From positions 81,414-145,413 of the forward strand of contig CALVEV010000001.1 in the NCBI GenBank assembly GCA_944326685.1: DNA of 64,000 bases, in the 5' to 3' direction. Origin of the DNA: Candidatus Gastranaerophilales bacterium (GTDB lineage Bacteria; Cyanobacteriota; Vampirovibrionia; Gastranaerophilales; Gastranaerophilaceae). Under the pieces are notes generated by a model, which was not told the DNA's origin, made no database searches, and worked only from the letters and a program-made list of their open reading frames with translations. The first letter of the stretch is position 1; the number at the start of each line of letters is the position of its first letter. Positions 26,160 through 34,979 of the stretch are shown here, piece by piece. A program made the translations under genes and the position numbers.

Positions 26160-28160
26160 ATGATAAAAAAATTAATCATCATAGTATTATTATTCATCAT
26201 CTCAAATCAAGCTATCGCTAGTATTATAAGTCCTGAATTAGAACTTGAAATGCGATATAACATCTCTAAAATATATGGAGAAGAAAACACAGATGAAATT
26301 TATAAAAATATAGAAAACCTTGCTAAAAAAGCAAAAATCCAACGACCTAGAACTTTAATTCAAGAGGATTTAACAAGAAGTTCTGATTGGTACAAAGATG
26401 AAATTATTTATATGTTCTACATTGACCAATTTGGAACAGATAATCAAAAAAAATCCAACACTTTTAAAGATGGGATAAAAATGCTTGATTACCTAAAAGA
26501 TTTAGGTATAACAACAATTTATATCCTACCTTTTGCAGATTCTCCAATGGGCGATTCAGGTTTTGATGTTAAAAATCCTAATAATGTTAGACAAGATTTA
26601 GGAGGAATGAAAGAATTTAGAGAATTTGTAAAAGTTGCAAGGGAAAAAGGCTTTAAAATAAAAGCAGACTTGATTCTTAATCATTTTTCCGACCAACATG
26701 AATGGTTCCAAGAAGCATTAAAAGGAGATTTAGATAAACTAAACTATTTTATCGTAAGAGAGGACATGCCTGAATATACAAAATATGTTGATAAGAAAAA
26801 AGGAACAATAATTGAATACAAAGAACCAGACGGAAAAATCTCTAAACGCAGGCTTATATTTCCTGATATCACTGAAAATCATTATAGGAAAGTTACTATA
26901 AATAACAAAGACTATTATATATATCATACTTTTTACCCCTTCCAATTAGATATAAATTGGGAAAATCCTAAGGTTTTATATTACTGTCTTGATAGCATAA
27001 GTTATTGGGCAAATATCGGAATTGATATCTTTAGAATGGACGCTATTCCATATTTTTCAAAAGAAGAAGGAACAGATGCAGAAAACTTAGACACAACGCA
27101 TTATATAGTAAAACTTTTAAGCGAATACATACAAGCGACAGCACCACGCTCAGTTCTACAAGCAGAAGCCTGTCAAAAACCTAAAGACATTCTTCCATAC
27201 TTTGGAAAAGAAAGAGAAGTTAACACATATATTGATAATCGAATTAAACGAATAAATCGAACTGACGAAATACAAATAGCATATCACTTTCCATACATGC
27301 CAGCACTTTGGGCAATGTTTATAACAGAAGATAATAAATATTTTATAGATGCAAACAAACACACACCTAAAATACCAGATAGTGCAAGTTGGGCAACATT
27401 TTTAAGAGTACATGATGAGCTTACATTAGAGATGATTAACCCCGAAGATAGAGAATTAATTTATAATGCACTTGAACCTAAAGGATGTGAATTTAGAAAA
27501 GGTTTAGGAGTAAGCGGAAGAACTGCAAATTTCTTAGACAATAATCCTGATAGAATAACTCTTGCATTCTCAACTCTTCTTTCCATGCCAGGCATTCCAA
27601 TTATTTATTATGGAGATGAAATAGCTGCCCAAAACAATTTTGAATATGCTGACAATTATGCCGAAAAAAGAGAAAAACAACTTAAGAAAAATAAAATAAA
27701 ACTTTTAACCTTCTTTGACAGTAGAGATATAAATAGAGGTGATATAACTTATCAATCATTTATGGATTCAATGAAAAAGAAAAATACACTAAGTTCAAAA
27801 GTAAGATTTAAAATCAAACAAATGATTAAACTTAGGAAAATGAATCCTGCAATCGCAAGAGGCTCTTTTGAAATAATAAAAACAAAATTACCATCAACTT
27901 TTGCGTACATAAGAACATATAAAGATACAAAATTTTTAATCGTTCATAATCTATCTAAAGAAAAACAAAAAGTAGAAATTTCACTTCCATCAGAAATTAT
28001 TGAAAAAGATAATGATGGATATGTAAACTTTAAGAACTTATTAGATAATAAAAAATATAGAATAAAAATTTCATTAACAGATAAAAAAATACATCTTTTA
28101 ATGCAGCCATATTCTACAATGTGGCTTAAAATAATTACAAATAAAAAAGGAGAAGTCTAA
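26160..28160 (+). CDS. exported GH13 enzyme, trehalose-synthase (TreS)-like
   Basis: Start at 26160 (MIKKLIIIVLLFIISNQAIA, a signal peptide), because the longer frame begins inside the preceding terminator. The (beta/alpha)8 barrel motifs are GFDV (region near 134), ADLILNHFSD with H175, nucleophile D294 in IDIFRMDAIPYF, acid/base E336 in VLQAEACQKP, and H418-D419 in TFLRVHDELTLEM. The stretch TFYPFQLDINWENP and the order of motifs are typical of trehalose synthase, which interconverts maltose and trehalose. RNHDEL is changed to RVHDEL. Export is atypical for TreS. TATCCT lies seven bases before the ATG. Confidence 0.8.
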   Translation: MIKKLIIIVLLFIISNQAIASIISPELELEMRYNISKIYGEENTDEIYKNIENLAKKAKIQRPRTLIQEDLTRSSDWYKDEIIYMFYIDQFGTDNQKKSNTFKDGIKMLDYLKDLGITTIYILPFADSPMGDSGFDVKNPNNVRQDLGGMKEFREFVKVAREKGFKIKADLILNHFSDQHEWFQEALKGDLDKLNYFIVREDMPEYTKYVDKKKGTIIEYKEPDGKISKRRLIFPDITENHYRKVTINNKDYYIYHTFYPFQLDINWENPKVLYYCLDSISYWANIGIDIFRMDAIPYFSKEEGTDAENLDTTHYIVKLLSEYIQATAPRSVLQAEACQKPKDILPYFGKEREVNTYIDNRIKRINRTDEIQIAYHFPYMPALWAMFITEDNKYFIDANKHTPKIPDSASWATFLRVHDELTLEMINPEDRELIYNALEPKGCEFRKGLGVSGRTANFLDNNPDRITLAFSTLLSMPGIPIIYYGDEIAAQNNFEYADNYAEKREKQLKKNKIKLLTFFDSRDINRGDITYQSFMDSMKKKNTLSSKVRFKIKQMIKLRKMNPAIARGSFEIIKTKLPSTFAYIRTYKDTKFLIVHNLSKEKQKVEISLPSEIIEKDNDGYVNFKNLLDNKKYRIKISLTDKKIHLLMQPYSTMWLKIITNKKGEV

Positions 28161-28179
28161 AACCTCTCCTTTATCTGTA

Positions 28180-28719
28180 TTAATAATTTGTCGCTTTGAC
28201 CTCAAAATATGATTTTGGGTGCTTACAAACAGGACAAATTTCTAAGGCTTTTTCTCCAACAATTGAATGACCGCAATTAGCACATTCCCAAACAACTTTT
28301 TCGTCTTTTTCAAATACTTTGTTGTTTACGATGTTTTCATATAATTTTCTATAACGCTCTTCATGCTCTTTTTCAATCAAAGCAACTTTTTCAAATAAAA
28401 ACGCTATATCATTAAATCCTTCTTCTCTAGCCTCTTTTGCAAAAGTTGAATACATATCTGTCCATTCGTAATTTTCGCCTTCTGCAGCTGCTTTTAAGTT
28501 ATCTAATGTATTTCCTATCGCTCCGCCTTCTAATAGTTTAAACCATATTTTGGCATGTTCCTTTTCATTATTAGCAGTCATTTCAAATATCTTAGCTATC
28601 TGATTATAACCTTCTTTCTTAGCTTGAGAGGCAAAATATGTATACTTATTTCTTGCTTGTGATTCGCCTGCAAATGCTGTTTGTAAATTCTTTTCTGTTT
28701 TGCTTCCTTTTAATTCCAT
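28180..28719 (-). CDS. rubrerythrin
   Basis: Peroxide-reducing di-iron protein of anaerobes. The four-helix bundle has E19 in [12 protein letters not shown]52-x-x-H55 in NNEKEHAK, and a second E-x-x-H in LIEKEHEER (116-119). The C-terminal rubredoxin-like knuckle has C146, C149, C162 and C165. 179 aa is standard. AAGGAG precedes the ATG. It is the last gene of the perR-rubredoxin-rubrerythrin unit and would receive electrons from the rubredoxin encoded just upstream. Confidence 0.95.
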   Translation of the reverse strand: MELKGSKTEKNLQTAFAGESQARNKYTYFASQAKKEGYNQIAKIFEMTANNEKEHAKIWFKLLEGGAIGNTLDNLKAAAEGENYEWTDMYSTFAKEAREEGFNDIAFLFEKVALIEKEHEERYRKLYENIVNNKVFEKDEKVVWECANCGHSIVGEKALEICPVCKHPKSYFEVKATNY

Positions 28720-28784
28720 AATTTATACTCCTTTCTTTGAGGGAGAAAGGCAGGGCTTGTAATAAGCCCTGCAAATCTATATTA

Positions 28785-28925
28785 CTATTCAGCAGGGCTG
28801 AATTGATCTTTTCCTACGCCACATAATGGGCAAGCATAATCTTCCGGTAAATCAGCGAATGATACATTATCATTTTCTGCCGGATCATATACATAACCGC
28901 ATACATCACATACGAATTTTTCCAT
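28785..28925 (-). CDS. rubredoxin, 46 aa
   Basis: Found by translating the gap between rubrerythrin and perR. The protein starts [15 protein letters not shown] and carries C6-x2-C9 and C32-P-L-C35, the Fe(Cys)4 site, with the conserved aromatic/Pro residues between. It is a few residues shorter than typical (~52). AAGGAG precedes the ATG at 28925. A hairpin GCAGGGCTT/AAGCCCTGC (28750-28772) after the stop may attenuate or stabilise the transcript before rubrerythrin. Confidence 0.93.
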   Translation of the reverse strand: MEKFVCDVCGYVYDPAENDNVSFADLPEDYACPLCGVGKDQFSPAE

Positions 28926-28961
28926 TTTTTGTCTCCTTATACTGTGTAAACTAACTAGGGA

Positions 28962-29387
28962 TTACCCTCTACATTTATGACAAATTCCTTTAACCTGTAA
29001 ATTAGTTTGAAGAATTTCGCCATATTGAAAACTTTCTTTAGGTGGTTCTATATGATTATCCATATGAATATCATAAACAGCTCCACACTTAATACATATG
29101 AAATGACAATGAGGTGACAAATCAGCATCATAACGACTTTTAGGTAATTCATTATCAACTTTAAATATCAAACCTAAGTCCTCTAATGATGCCAATGTCC
29201 TATATACAGTATCTAAAGATATAAAAGGCATAACCTCTTTAACTGATTCATATACAGTTTCAGCATCAGGATGAGTATCTGTTGATGCAATCATCTTTAA
29301 TACCTCTATCCTTTGTGGTGTAAGACGCATATTTGCCTCTGCACACTTTTGTTTTAATGCTTCTATCTTTGATTCTATATTAATCAT
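28962..29387 (-). CDS. perR: Fur-family peroxide regulator, PerR-like
   Basis: Winged helix (RLTPQRIEVLKMI, HPDAETVYESVK, ISLDTVYRTLASLEDLGLI) and metal-binding C-terminal half: RYDADLSPHCHFICIKCGAVYDI supplies the D/H/H ligands, two CxxC knuckles (CIKC, CHKC) bind structural zinc. The residue after the first CxxC strand is Asp (YDI), as in PerR, where Fur has Glu. The start is set at 29387 because AAGGA abuts the ATG at 29393 with no spacing. It sits upstream of rubredoxin and rubrerythrin and has a perfect palindrome directly before its start. Confidence 0.85.
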   Translation of the reverse strand: MINIESKIEALKQKCAEANMRLTPQRIEVLKMIASTDTHPDAETVYESVKEVMPFISLDTVYRTLASLEDLGLIFKVDNELPKSRYDADLSPHCHFICIKCGAVYDIHMDNHIEPPKESFQYGEILQTNLQVKGICHKCRG

Positions 29388-29399
29388 AATCATTCCTTA

Positions 29400-29416
29400 T
29401 TAGTAATTATTACTAA
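29400..29416. promoter_or_regulatory. PerR/Fur-type box
   Basis: A perfect 8-1-8 palindrome TTAGTAAT-T-ATTACTAA, close to the PerR consensus TTATAAT-N-ATTATAA. It lies 13 bp upstream of the perR start, so autoregulation of the peroxide operon is likely. Confidence 0.75.
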
Positions 29417-29514
29417 TAATAACATATTGTTTCATTTTTTGCAACCCCTATTAATAATTTGTACTAATCCTTTGTAGGGATTAATGAATAATAAATTATA
29501 GATATATTATTAAT

Positions 29515-30657
29515 ATGAAAAATATTAAGCGAAATACTCTATTGAATTATTTAAAAGATGATTTTGATATTGAATCAAATGTGAATAAAGATAGGATATT
29601 TGATTTTAATAAAAAACCTGAAAAATCAGATAAAATAGTTTATTTATGCGAAAGAGAATTAAGAGAAGAAGATAATTTTGCACTTAATTTTGCTTATGAA
29701 AAATCTAATAATGTAAAAATTGTTCATTCTTTGCTTGAATTAAGACAAGAAAAATTTGGAGTTTTGCTAATCGATTTTAATCCGATTAGAAATTACAGCA
29801 TGCTAAATAATATTGATTGCAAAATCTATGAAGTAGATTCTCATAATATTGTTCCTGCAAGAGCTGCTTCTGATAAACAAGAATATTCAGCCGCTACATT
29901 TAGAAGAAAAATATATTCACTTATAAATAATTATTTAACTAAATATCCAGAAAAAGAGATAAAAAATAAGCATGCCAGAAAAGTTTTAGATAATTTTATA
30001 AAATACAAATTAGATTACTATTCAGAATACAGAAACCACCCTGATAAAAATATTACATCAGGATTATCTATATATTTAAATAGAGGGTTTATATCCTCAC
30101 AAAGAGTTGTATTAGAAGTATTAAATTCTAATACCCATAAAGAAAACAAAGAAGAATTTTTAGAAGAAATTATTGTAAGAAAAGAATTAGCAGACAATTT
30201 TTGTCTTTATAATAAAAACTTTAACAACATAAACGGAATTCCCCAATGGGCAAGAGAGAGCCTAAATTATCATGAAAAGGATATAAGAAGTTACCTATAT
30301 ACAAAAGAAGAATTTGAGCATGCCAAAACCCATGACATATTATGGAATACAGCTCAAAAACAATTAGTTAAAGAAGGAATAATCCATAGTTATATAAGAA
30401 TGTATTGGGCAAAAAAGATTCTTGAATGGAGCAGAACTCCAGAAGAAGCAATCTCAATCGCAATATATTTGAATGATAAATACGCACTTGATGCCCCATC
30501 TGCTAATGGTTATGTCGGGATACTTTGGTCAATAGGAGGATTACACGATAGGGCATTTGCAGACTATGAAGTCACTGGTAAAATTAGGCGCATGACATTT
30601 AATGGAATAAAATCAAAATACAAAATAGAAGACTATATTTCAAAATATAAAAATTAA
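29515..30657 (+). CDS. class II CPD photolyase
   Basis: Light-driven repair of cyclobutane pyrimidine dimers. The class II signatures are VDSHNIVPARAASDKQEYSA (107-126) and the long FAD-binding block KTHDILWNTAQKQLVKEGII (271-290), IRMYWAKKILEWS (294-306), AIYLNDKYALDAPSANGYVG and ILWSIGGLHDRAF (337-348). 380 aa is short; the N-terminal antenna-binding domain is reduced by about 60-70 residues. TATATT lies six bases before the ATG with no Shine-Dalgarno, so the mRNA is probably leaderless. It faces the perR operon. Confidence 0.9.
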   Translation: MKNIKRNTLLNYLKDDFDIESNVNKDRIFDFNKKPEKSDKIVYLCERELREEDNFALNFAYEKSNNVKIVHSLLELRQEKFGVLLIDFNPIRNYSMLNNIDCKIYEVDSHNIVPARAASDKQEYSAATFRRKIYSLINNYLTKYPEKEIKNKHARKVLDNFIKYKLDYYSEYRNHPDKNITSGLSIYLNRGFISSQRVVLEVLNSNTHKENKEEFLEEIIVRKELADNFCLYNKNFNNINGIPQWARESLNYHEKDIRSYLYTKEEFEHAKTHDILWNTAQKQLVKEGIIHSYIRMYWAKKILEWSRTPEEAISIAIYLNDKYALDAPSANGYVGILWSIGGLHDRAFADYEVTGKIRRMTFNGIKSKYKIEDYISKYKN

Positions 30658-30662
30658 GCATT

Positions 30663-30688
30663 AAAAAAGCGGGATAAATTCCCGCCTT
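30663..30688. terminator. bidirectional terminator after the photolyase
   Basis: AAGCGGGA (30667-30674) pairs with TCCCGCCTT (30680-30688). A six-base A-run on the left gives U residues for the reverse gene ending at 30703. Confidence 0.8.
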
Positions 30689-30702
30689 GTGTGATTTTGA
30701 CA

Positions 30703-31011
30703 TTATTCAAAACGAATATTGTCGCTGGCTTGAAGCTGTTTTTTCTTAATATTATGAATTACTGCATCAACTAATAATTCATAACTTGAAGAGTTTTCAA
30801 TATTAGGAAACTCCATCTTGATTTGTTCTCTGACCATCGCTTCCAACCTTCTCTCGTCAGAAAGAGTTTGAATTTCTTTATTATCGGCCAACATATCAAC
30901 GTATTCTTTACGGTTATTTTTTTGCGCAGACGCAAAACTTAACCACAAAGCTTTGGGGTCAACATTCTTAAGTTTTTGTACTAACTTAAAATTTTTCCAT
31001 TGATTAAACAT
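30703..31011 (-). CDS. hypothetical protein, 102 aa
   Basis: Soluble, helical and basic: MFNQWKNFKLVQKLKN at the start, a central Asn/Lys/Asp/Glu-rich region, EFPNIENSSSYELLVDAV near 68-85 and KKKQLQASDNIRFE at the end. No motif recognised. AGAGG lies upstream of the ATG. It stands alone between terminators, upstream of flagellin in reading order but in a separate unit. Confidence 0.55.
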   Translation of the reverse strand: MFNQWKNFKLVQKLKNVDPKALWLSFASAQKNNRKEYVDMLADNKEIQTLSDERRLEAMVREQIKMEFPNIENSSSYELLVDAVIHNIKKKQLQASDNIRFE

Positions 31012-31128
31012 TGATTGAACCTCTACACACTATTATACTATGATAAAGTAAACTAAAATAAAATAATTGTCTAGTTGTTAATTAGTTTGTTACATAATTT
31101 TACATGTTAAAATTTTACATATATGTAT

Positions 31129-31157
31129 AAGCCGGACTGAGTTAATCAATCCGGCTT
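31129..31157 (-). terminator. hairpin downstream of flagellin
   Basis: AAGCCGGA (31129-31136) pairs with TCCGGCTT (31150-31157) with an imperfect inner stem. The U-tract is weak (TTATAC), so it may work as an mRNA-stabilising end or a partial terminator. Confidence 0.6.
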
Positions 31158-31202
31158 ACTATTGAAAGGAACATTAGTTATATATTAATTACGTTCATCT
31201 TA

Positions 31203-32264
31203 CTAAATTAAGTTTAACGCAATACTAGGAGTTTGGTTAGCAGTTGTTAACATTGAAGCACCTGCTTGTTGTAATATTTGAGCTGCAATGAACTCAGATG
31301 ATACAGCTGCAATATCAGCATCTTTAATAAGTGATTTAGCACCTGTTAAATTATCACCTTGAACAGCTAAACTTTCTACAGCTGAATCAACTCTGTTCAT
31401 ATAAGAACCGATTTCAGTAGCTCTTGCTGTTACGTCATTTACTGCTAAGTCAACTGTGTCTAAGAACATACGAGCTGAATTATCATTTGTGAATACTGCA
31501 TTACAGATTGTAGTAATTGTTAATGCATTTTCTACTACTGTCGCTGTACCATTTGCACCAGTTACACCAGTAAATGCAGCTGAGTCTGTATCATACAATG
31601 CTGCAATTGTTGCACTTTCAAAATAGTATGTACCATCAGCATTCGCATAATAATTTTCTTTTTCTGCATCAGTTAAACCATTATAAGTAGCACTGTTGAT
31701 AAAGCCCATTTTTTGGCCAGCACCTGTATTTAACTGCATAAGAGAAGTGATTTTTGCACTTGCAAATAATGATTTATCTAAAGTAATTACGTTTTCATCT
31801 CCAGAATTAATACCAACTTGAAGGTTAACACCATCAGTTTGTGAACCATCTAATAGTTTTAATCCGTTGAAATCTGTAATATCACATAAACGGTTCATTT
31901 CTTGCATTCTTTGTGCAACTTCTGATGCAATCGCAACTCTTGAAGATGTTGCATATGTTCCGTTAGCTGCTTGTTCGGTCAAATCTCTAATACGTTGAAG
32001 GTAACTTCCGATAATTTCTAATACACCTTCTTGTGTTTGTAATAAACTTGAACCCATTTGACCATTTGTTTCAGCTACATCATAGGTACTAAGAACTGAT
32101 TCCATTTTCTTAACTACACCATAACCAGCTGCGTCATCAGCTGCAGAGTTTATTTTAAACCCTGTTGTCATTTTTTCCATTGCGTCATTCATTCTGCTAG
32201 TTGTAGAGTTAAAGTGTCTCTGAACAGTTAATGAAATAACGTTTGTGTTAATACTTAGACTCAT
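31203..32264 (-). CDS. fliC: flagellin
   Basis: Main filament protein. The conserved D0/D1 N-terminal helices (SLSINTNVISLTVQRHFN, TTGFKINSAADDAAGYGVVKKM, LLQTQEGVLEIIGSYLQRIRDL) and C-terminal helices (ATEIGSYMNRVDSAVESL, DADIAAVSSEFIAAQILQQAGASMLTTANQTPSIALNLI) flank a short variable centre of about 130 residues. GAAAGGAG precedes the ATG and a sigma-28-like promoter lies 43-70 nt upstream. No flagellin paralogue is adjacent. Confidence 0.97.
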   Translation of the reverse strand: MSLSINTNVISLTVQRHFNSTTSRMNDAMEKMTTGFKINSAADDAAGYGVVKKMESVLSTYDVAETNGQMGSSLLQTQEGVLEIIGSYLQRIRDLTEQAANGTYATSSRVAIASEVAQRMQEMNRLCDITDFNGLKLLDGSQTDGVNLQVGINSGDENVITLDKSLFASAKITSLMQLNTGAGQKMGFINSATYNGLTDAEKENYYANADGTYYFESATIAALYDTDSAAFTGVTGANGTATVVENALTITTICNAVFTNDNSARMFLDTVDLAVNDVTARATEIGSYMNRVDSAVESLAVQGDNLTGAKSLIKDADIAAVSSEFIAAQILQQAGASMLTTANQTPSIALNLI

Positions 32265-32306
32265 AACTATCTCCTTTCAATATTTGTCTTTGTAGTTATG
32301 CTCATG

Positions 32307-32334
32307 ATAACGACTAACAGAATTTAAAAGTTTA
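32307..32334 (-). promoter_or_regulatory. sigma-28-like flagellin promoter
   Basis: On the minus strand TAAA (32331-32334), 16 nt, GTCGTTAT (32307-32314), against consensus TAAA-N15-GCCGATAA. The spacer is one base long and the -10 matches 5 of 8. Position upstream of fliC supports it. Confidence 0.5.
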
Positions 32335-32428
32335 ACAGATTATAAAATATATCAACCATATGTAGGAGACAAAAAAATAAAAACCTTGTACAGCATAGTT
32401 TTAAGCTACATCATATTTATTTAAAATT

Positions 32429-32469
32429 AAAACGAAATGGAAGGATTAATAACCCTTCCATTTCGTTTT
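32429..32469 (-). terminator. strong terminator downstream of the 686-aa gene
   Basis: A perfect 16-bp stem AAAACGAAATGGAAGG (32429-32444) / CCTTCCATTTCGTTTT (32454-32469) with a 9-nt loop, then an AT-rich tail, 24 bp after the stop at 32493. Confidence 0.92.
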
Positions 32470-32492
32470 CTAGATTGATATTTTATATTTTA

Positions 32493-34553
32493 TTAAATAA
32501 TACCTAACATATCCATTGATGCATCAAGTTTTTGAATATCATTGAAATTTACTCCTTGAGTTTGTTGTGCTGCTTGAGGATAATAACTATTATATCCTGT
32601 ATATTGAGGAAATCCTTGATGTTGATACATTGCTGATAATTTATCTAATTCAGCTTTGTTTTTATAAAATTCATCTACTTGTTTAGGAGTCATACCCATT
32701 TCAGCTAAAAACATTTCTTCGATTGAAGGACCACCTACTGATGGATTTGGAACATTACTACCTGTTATTATTACATGATTTGGAATTGATACTTTTGGAA
32801 CTGTAAATTTACCAAATGTTTTACCAGAAATAGAAGGAATATGTTTATTTGTAAAAGGAATCTTTGCATTTGCAAATGGGATATCTAATGTTGTAGAACC
32901 ATACTGTTCTTTTAAAGTATTATTAAATGTATTATATGATTTTGATAAAAATGCTTTTGCTGTTCCTACATAATCACAACCTGATGATGCTGTTTTGTAT
33001 GATTCATAAAGATTTTTTTGAATTTTTGCTTGTTGTAATTCTCTTATTGCTGTTCTATATGCATATCGTGCATCAACTTCTGCTGTATGTGCTGCCAATC
33101 TTTCAGCTGATTGATCTCCTGGTTTATTCAATTTGTTATATGCATTTTGTGCTTCTGTATATTCAGCTTTAGTTTTATCAACTAATTCTTGTTTTTTTGA
33201 TACAAGTGCATCTGCTTCATCAAATTTATCACTATAATTTTTGTGTGTGGCTCTTTCAGGTAATTCAAATTTCAATTGTCTTTCTTGATTTATTAATTCT
33301 TGTTTTCTTGCGGTTAATTGAGCTGAACCTTTACCATCTGCTTCTTTTTTAGCGATAGATTCTAGTTCACTTCTAATATTTCTACCTAATGATACTTTTT
33401 GATCAATTACTCTATTGTATACTTCTAATTTTGCTTCTAATACTGAAAGTTCTTGATTTAAATTTGTTTTTGTAATCCTATTTGTTGTATTTGATAATTT
33501 ATTTTGTGTTTTAACAATCTCTTGCTCTAATGCTACTTTTTTATTTTGAGCTTGCGAGAATGATGTTACATTATTAATTTCATCATAAGCACTTGCTATA
33601 TCAGCCTTTCTTGCTTCTAATCGTCTTACTTGAGCTTCATATTTTGCTTTATCACGGCCTTTTGCTACTTCTGCTTTTGCCTTAAATTCATTAATTTTTG
33701 TTTCCAAATCTTTAATTTGTTTATTTTGTTTTTCTTGAACAGTTAATTGTTTTGATGATTCATTCCAATTATTTTTTATTGTTTTCCAATTATTTTTTAC
33801 AATCATAGCATTTTTATTCCAAGCGGATTTTATTGTAGACGTAGGATGTTTTACAAAATTAGTAAAATCATTCCAACCAGACTTAATTGAACCCATAAAT
33901 CCTTGTTTAGGAGTTGTTACTGTTCCAGCTTTTGGAACTTTAGCTGCTTTCGCACCAATAACTGCTCCTGTGAATGCAAATAGATTTGCACCTAAATCTT
34001 CCAATGCCGAACGTTTTTGAGCATCTGTTTTTACAGTAAATGTTTGATATGCTGATTTTGCTAAGCCCATACCAGTTGTATAAATACCATAAGCAGTAAC
34101 AATTGAAGGAATAGCTGTACCCCAAGTAAAGAAACAAAGCGCAGCTATTGCAGTACCTACAGCTAAATTTTTAGCTAATCTACCAGCACTCCAATTACCA
34201 TCTTTATCGAAACCTATAAATCCAGCGCAAATGTTTTTAACACCTTTGGCAAGATGTTTTACACCTTGCCAAAAACCAATCTTACCATCATCTTTTCCAT
34301 CAGTGCAACCTTCTGGTTTTTGTGATTGTTGTGCTTGTTGTTGTGGTTGTAACTGTTGGTTATTTTGCAATTGTTGAGCTTGCATTAATGACATTTCATC
34401 TAAATATTGTTGATACATAGCATCTTGCATTGCACCTTGGTTTGGATAACCTGCTTGCTGTGCATAGTTAGCTTGAGCGTAAGCCTCTGCCCTACGTCTT
34501 GCTTCTTGTGCGAAAAGATCTTGTGATGAATACGCACCGATTCCATTTACCAT
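32493..34553 (-). CDS. large hypothetical protein with Gln-rich start, hydrophobic middle and coiled coil, 686 aa
   Basis: Residues 1-80 are Ala/Gln/Tyr-rich and disordered (MVNGIGAYSSQDLFAQEARRRAEAY). About 95-215 hold Gly-rich hydrophobic segments (NLAVGTAIAALCFFTWGTAIPSIVTAYGIYT; LFAFTGAVIGAKAAKV). About 260-520 is a long charged coiled coil. The C-terminus is Pro/Phe-rich with PQYTGYNSYYPQAAQ. The architecture recalls secreted translocator-like or effector-like proteins, but no family can be named. The N-terminal SSQDLFAQEARRRAEAYAQAN might be an export signal. The shared upstream motif is present about 100 nt before the start. Confidence 0.6.
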   Translation of the reverse strand: MVNGIGAYSSQDLFAQEARRRAEAYAQANYAQQAGYPNQGAMQDAMYQQYLDEMSLMQAQQLQNNQQLQPQQQAQQSQKPEGCTDGKDDGKIGFWQGVKHLAKGVKNICAGFIGFDKDGNWSAGRLAKNLAVGTAIAALCFFTWGTAIPSIVTAYGIYTTGMGLAKSAYQTFTVKTDAQKRSALEDLGANLFAFTGAVIGAKAAKVPKAGTVTTPKQGFMGSIKSGWNDFTNFVKHPTSTIKSAWNKNAMIVKNNWKTIKNNWNESSKQLTVQEKQNKQIKDLETKINEFKAKAEVAKGRDKAKYEAQVRRLEARKADIASAYDEINNVTSFSQAQNKKVALEQEIVKTQNKLSNTTNRITKTNLNQELSVLEAKLEVYNRVIDQKVSLGRNIRSELESIAKKEADGKGSAQLTARKQELINQERQLKFELPERATHKNYSDKFDEADALVSKKQELVDKTKAEYTEAQNAYNKLNKPGDQSAERLAAHTAEVDARYAYRTAIRELQQAKIQKNLYESYKTASSGCDYVGTAKAFLSKSYNTFNNTLKEQYGSTTLDIPFANAKIPFTNKHIPSISGKTFGKFTVPKVSIPNHVIITGSNVPNPSVGGPSIEEMFLAEMGMTPKQVDEFYKNKAELDKLSAMYQHQGFPQYTGYNSYYPQAAQQTQGVNFNDIQKLDASMDMLGII

Positions 34554-34654
34554 TTTTCTTACTCCTATATCCCCTGTAACAATTTATATATAAAATTTTC
34601 CAATACAAAATAGACCACTAAATAGTAGTACTTTTTTCGTATCTTAATTCCCGT

Positions 34655-34670
34655 ACTTATATAAAGTTTT
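34655..34670 (-). promoter_or_regulatory. shared upstream motif, copy 3 (weaker)
   Basis: TACTTATATAAAGTTT matches copy 1 at 13 of 16 positions, including the whole TATATAAAGTTT half. It lies 102-117 nt upstream of the start at 34553. Confidence 0.4.
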
Positions 34671-34684
34671 TTATTGCATGAAAA

Positions 34685-34712
34685 TTGCCTTGTTCATGAT
34701 GTCTCAAGGCAA
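34685..34712 (-). terminator. terminator of the glutaredoxin gene
   Basis: TTGCCTTG (34685-34692) pairs with CAAGGCAA (34705-34712) with a 12-nt loop; the minus strand continues with TTTTC. Confidence 0.7.
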
Positions 34713-34751
34713 AAATCAATATATTATTATTTCATGAGCATTTACATTTTG

Positions 34752-34979
34752 TTACAATGTTTTTAAGTATTCTATGATATCTCCTGACTCATACATTTCA
34801 ACACCATGTTCTTTATCTACCAAGAATGGAACCTGACGTTTTCCTCCAATTTTTATTAATGCCTCCTCATTTCTAGGATTTGTTATATCTATTTTTTTAT
34901 AAGAAATATTATTTTCATCCATAAACTTCATAACTTTCAAACAATATGGACAAGTTGGCAACATAAATAATTCTAACAT
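34752..34979 (-). CDS. glutaredoxin
   Basis: A 75-residue thioredoxin fold with the dithiol active site C10-P-Y-C13 (MLPTCPYCLKVMKFM), the cis-proline in RQVPFLVD and the GSH-binding ESGDIIEYL at the C-terminus. It reduces disulphides with glutathione, in line with gshB at 921. AAGGAG precedes the ATG. Confidence 0.93.
   Translation of the reverse strand: MLELFMLPTCPYCLKVMKFMDENNISYKKIDITNPRNEEALIKIGGKRQVPFLVDKEHGVEMYESGDIIEYLKTL

Noticed and set aside
26118..26160. Upstream ATG for the GH13 gene
   Set aside because: It lies in the loop of the preceding terminator and would precede the -10 box; the signal peptide begins at 26160.
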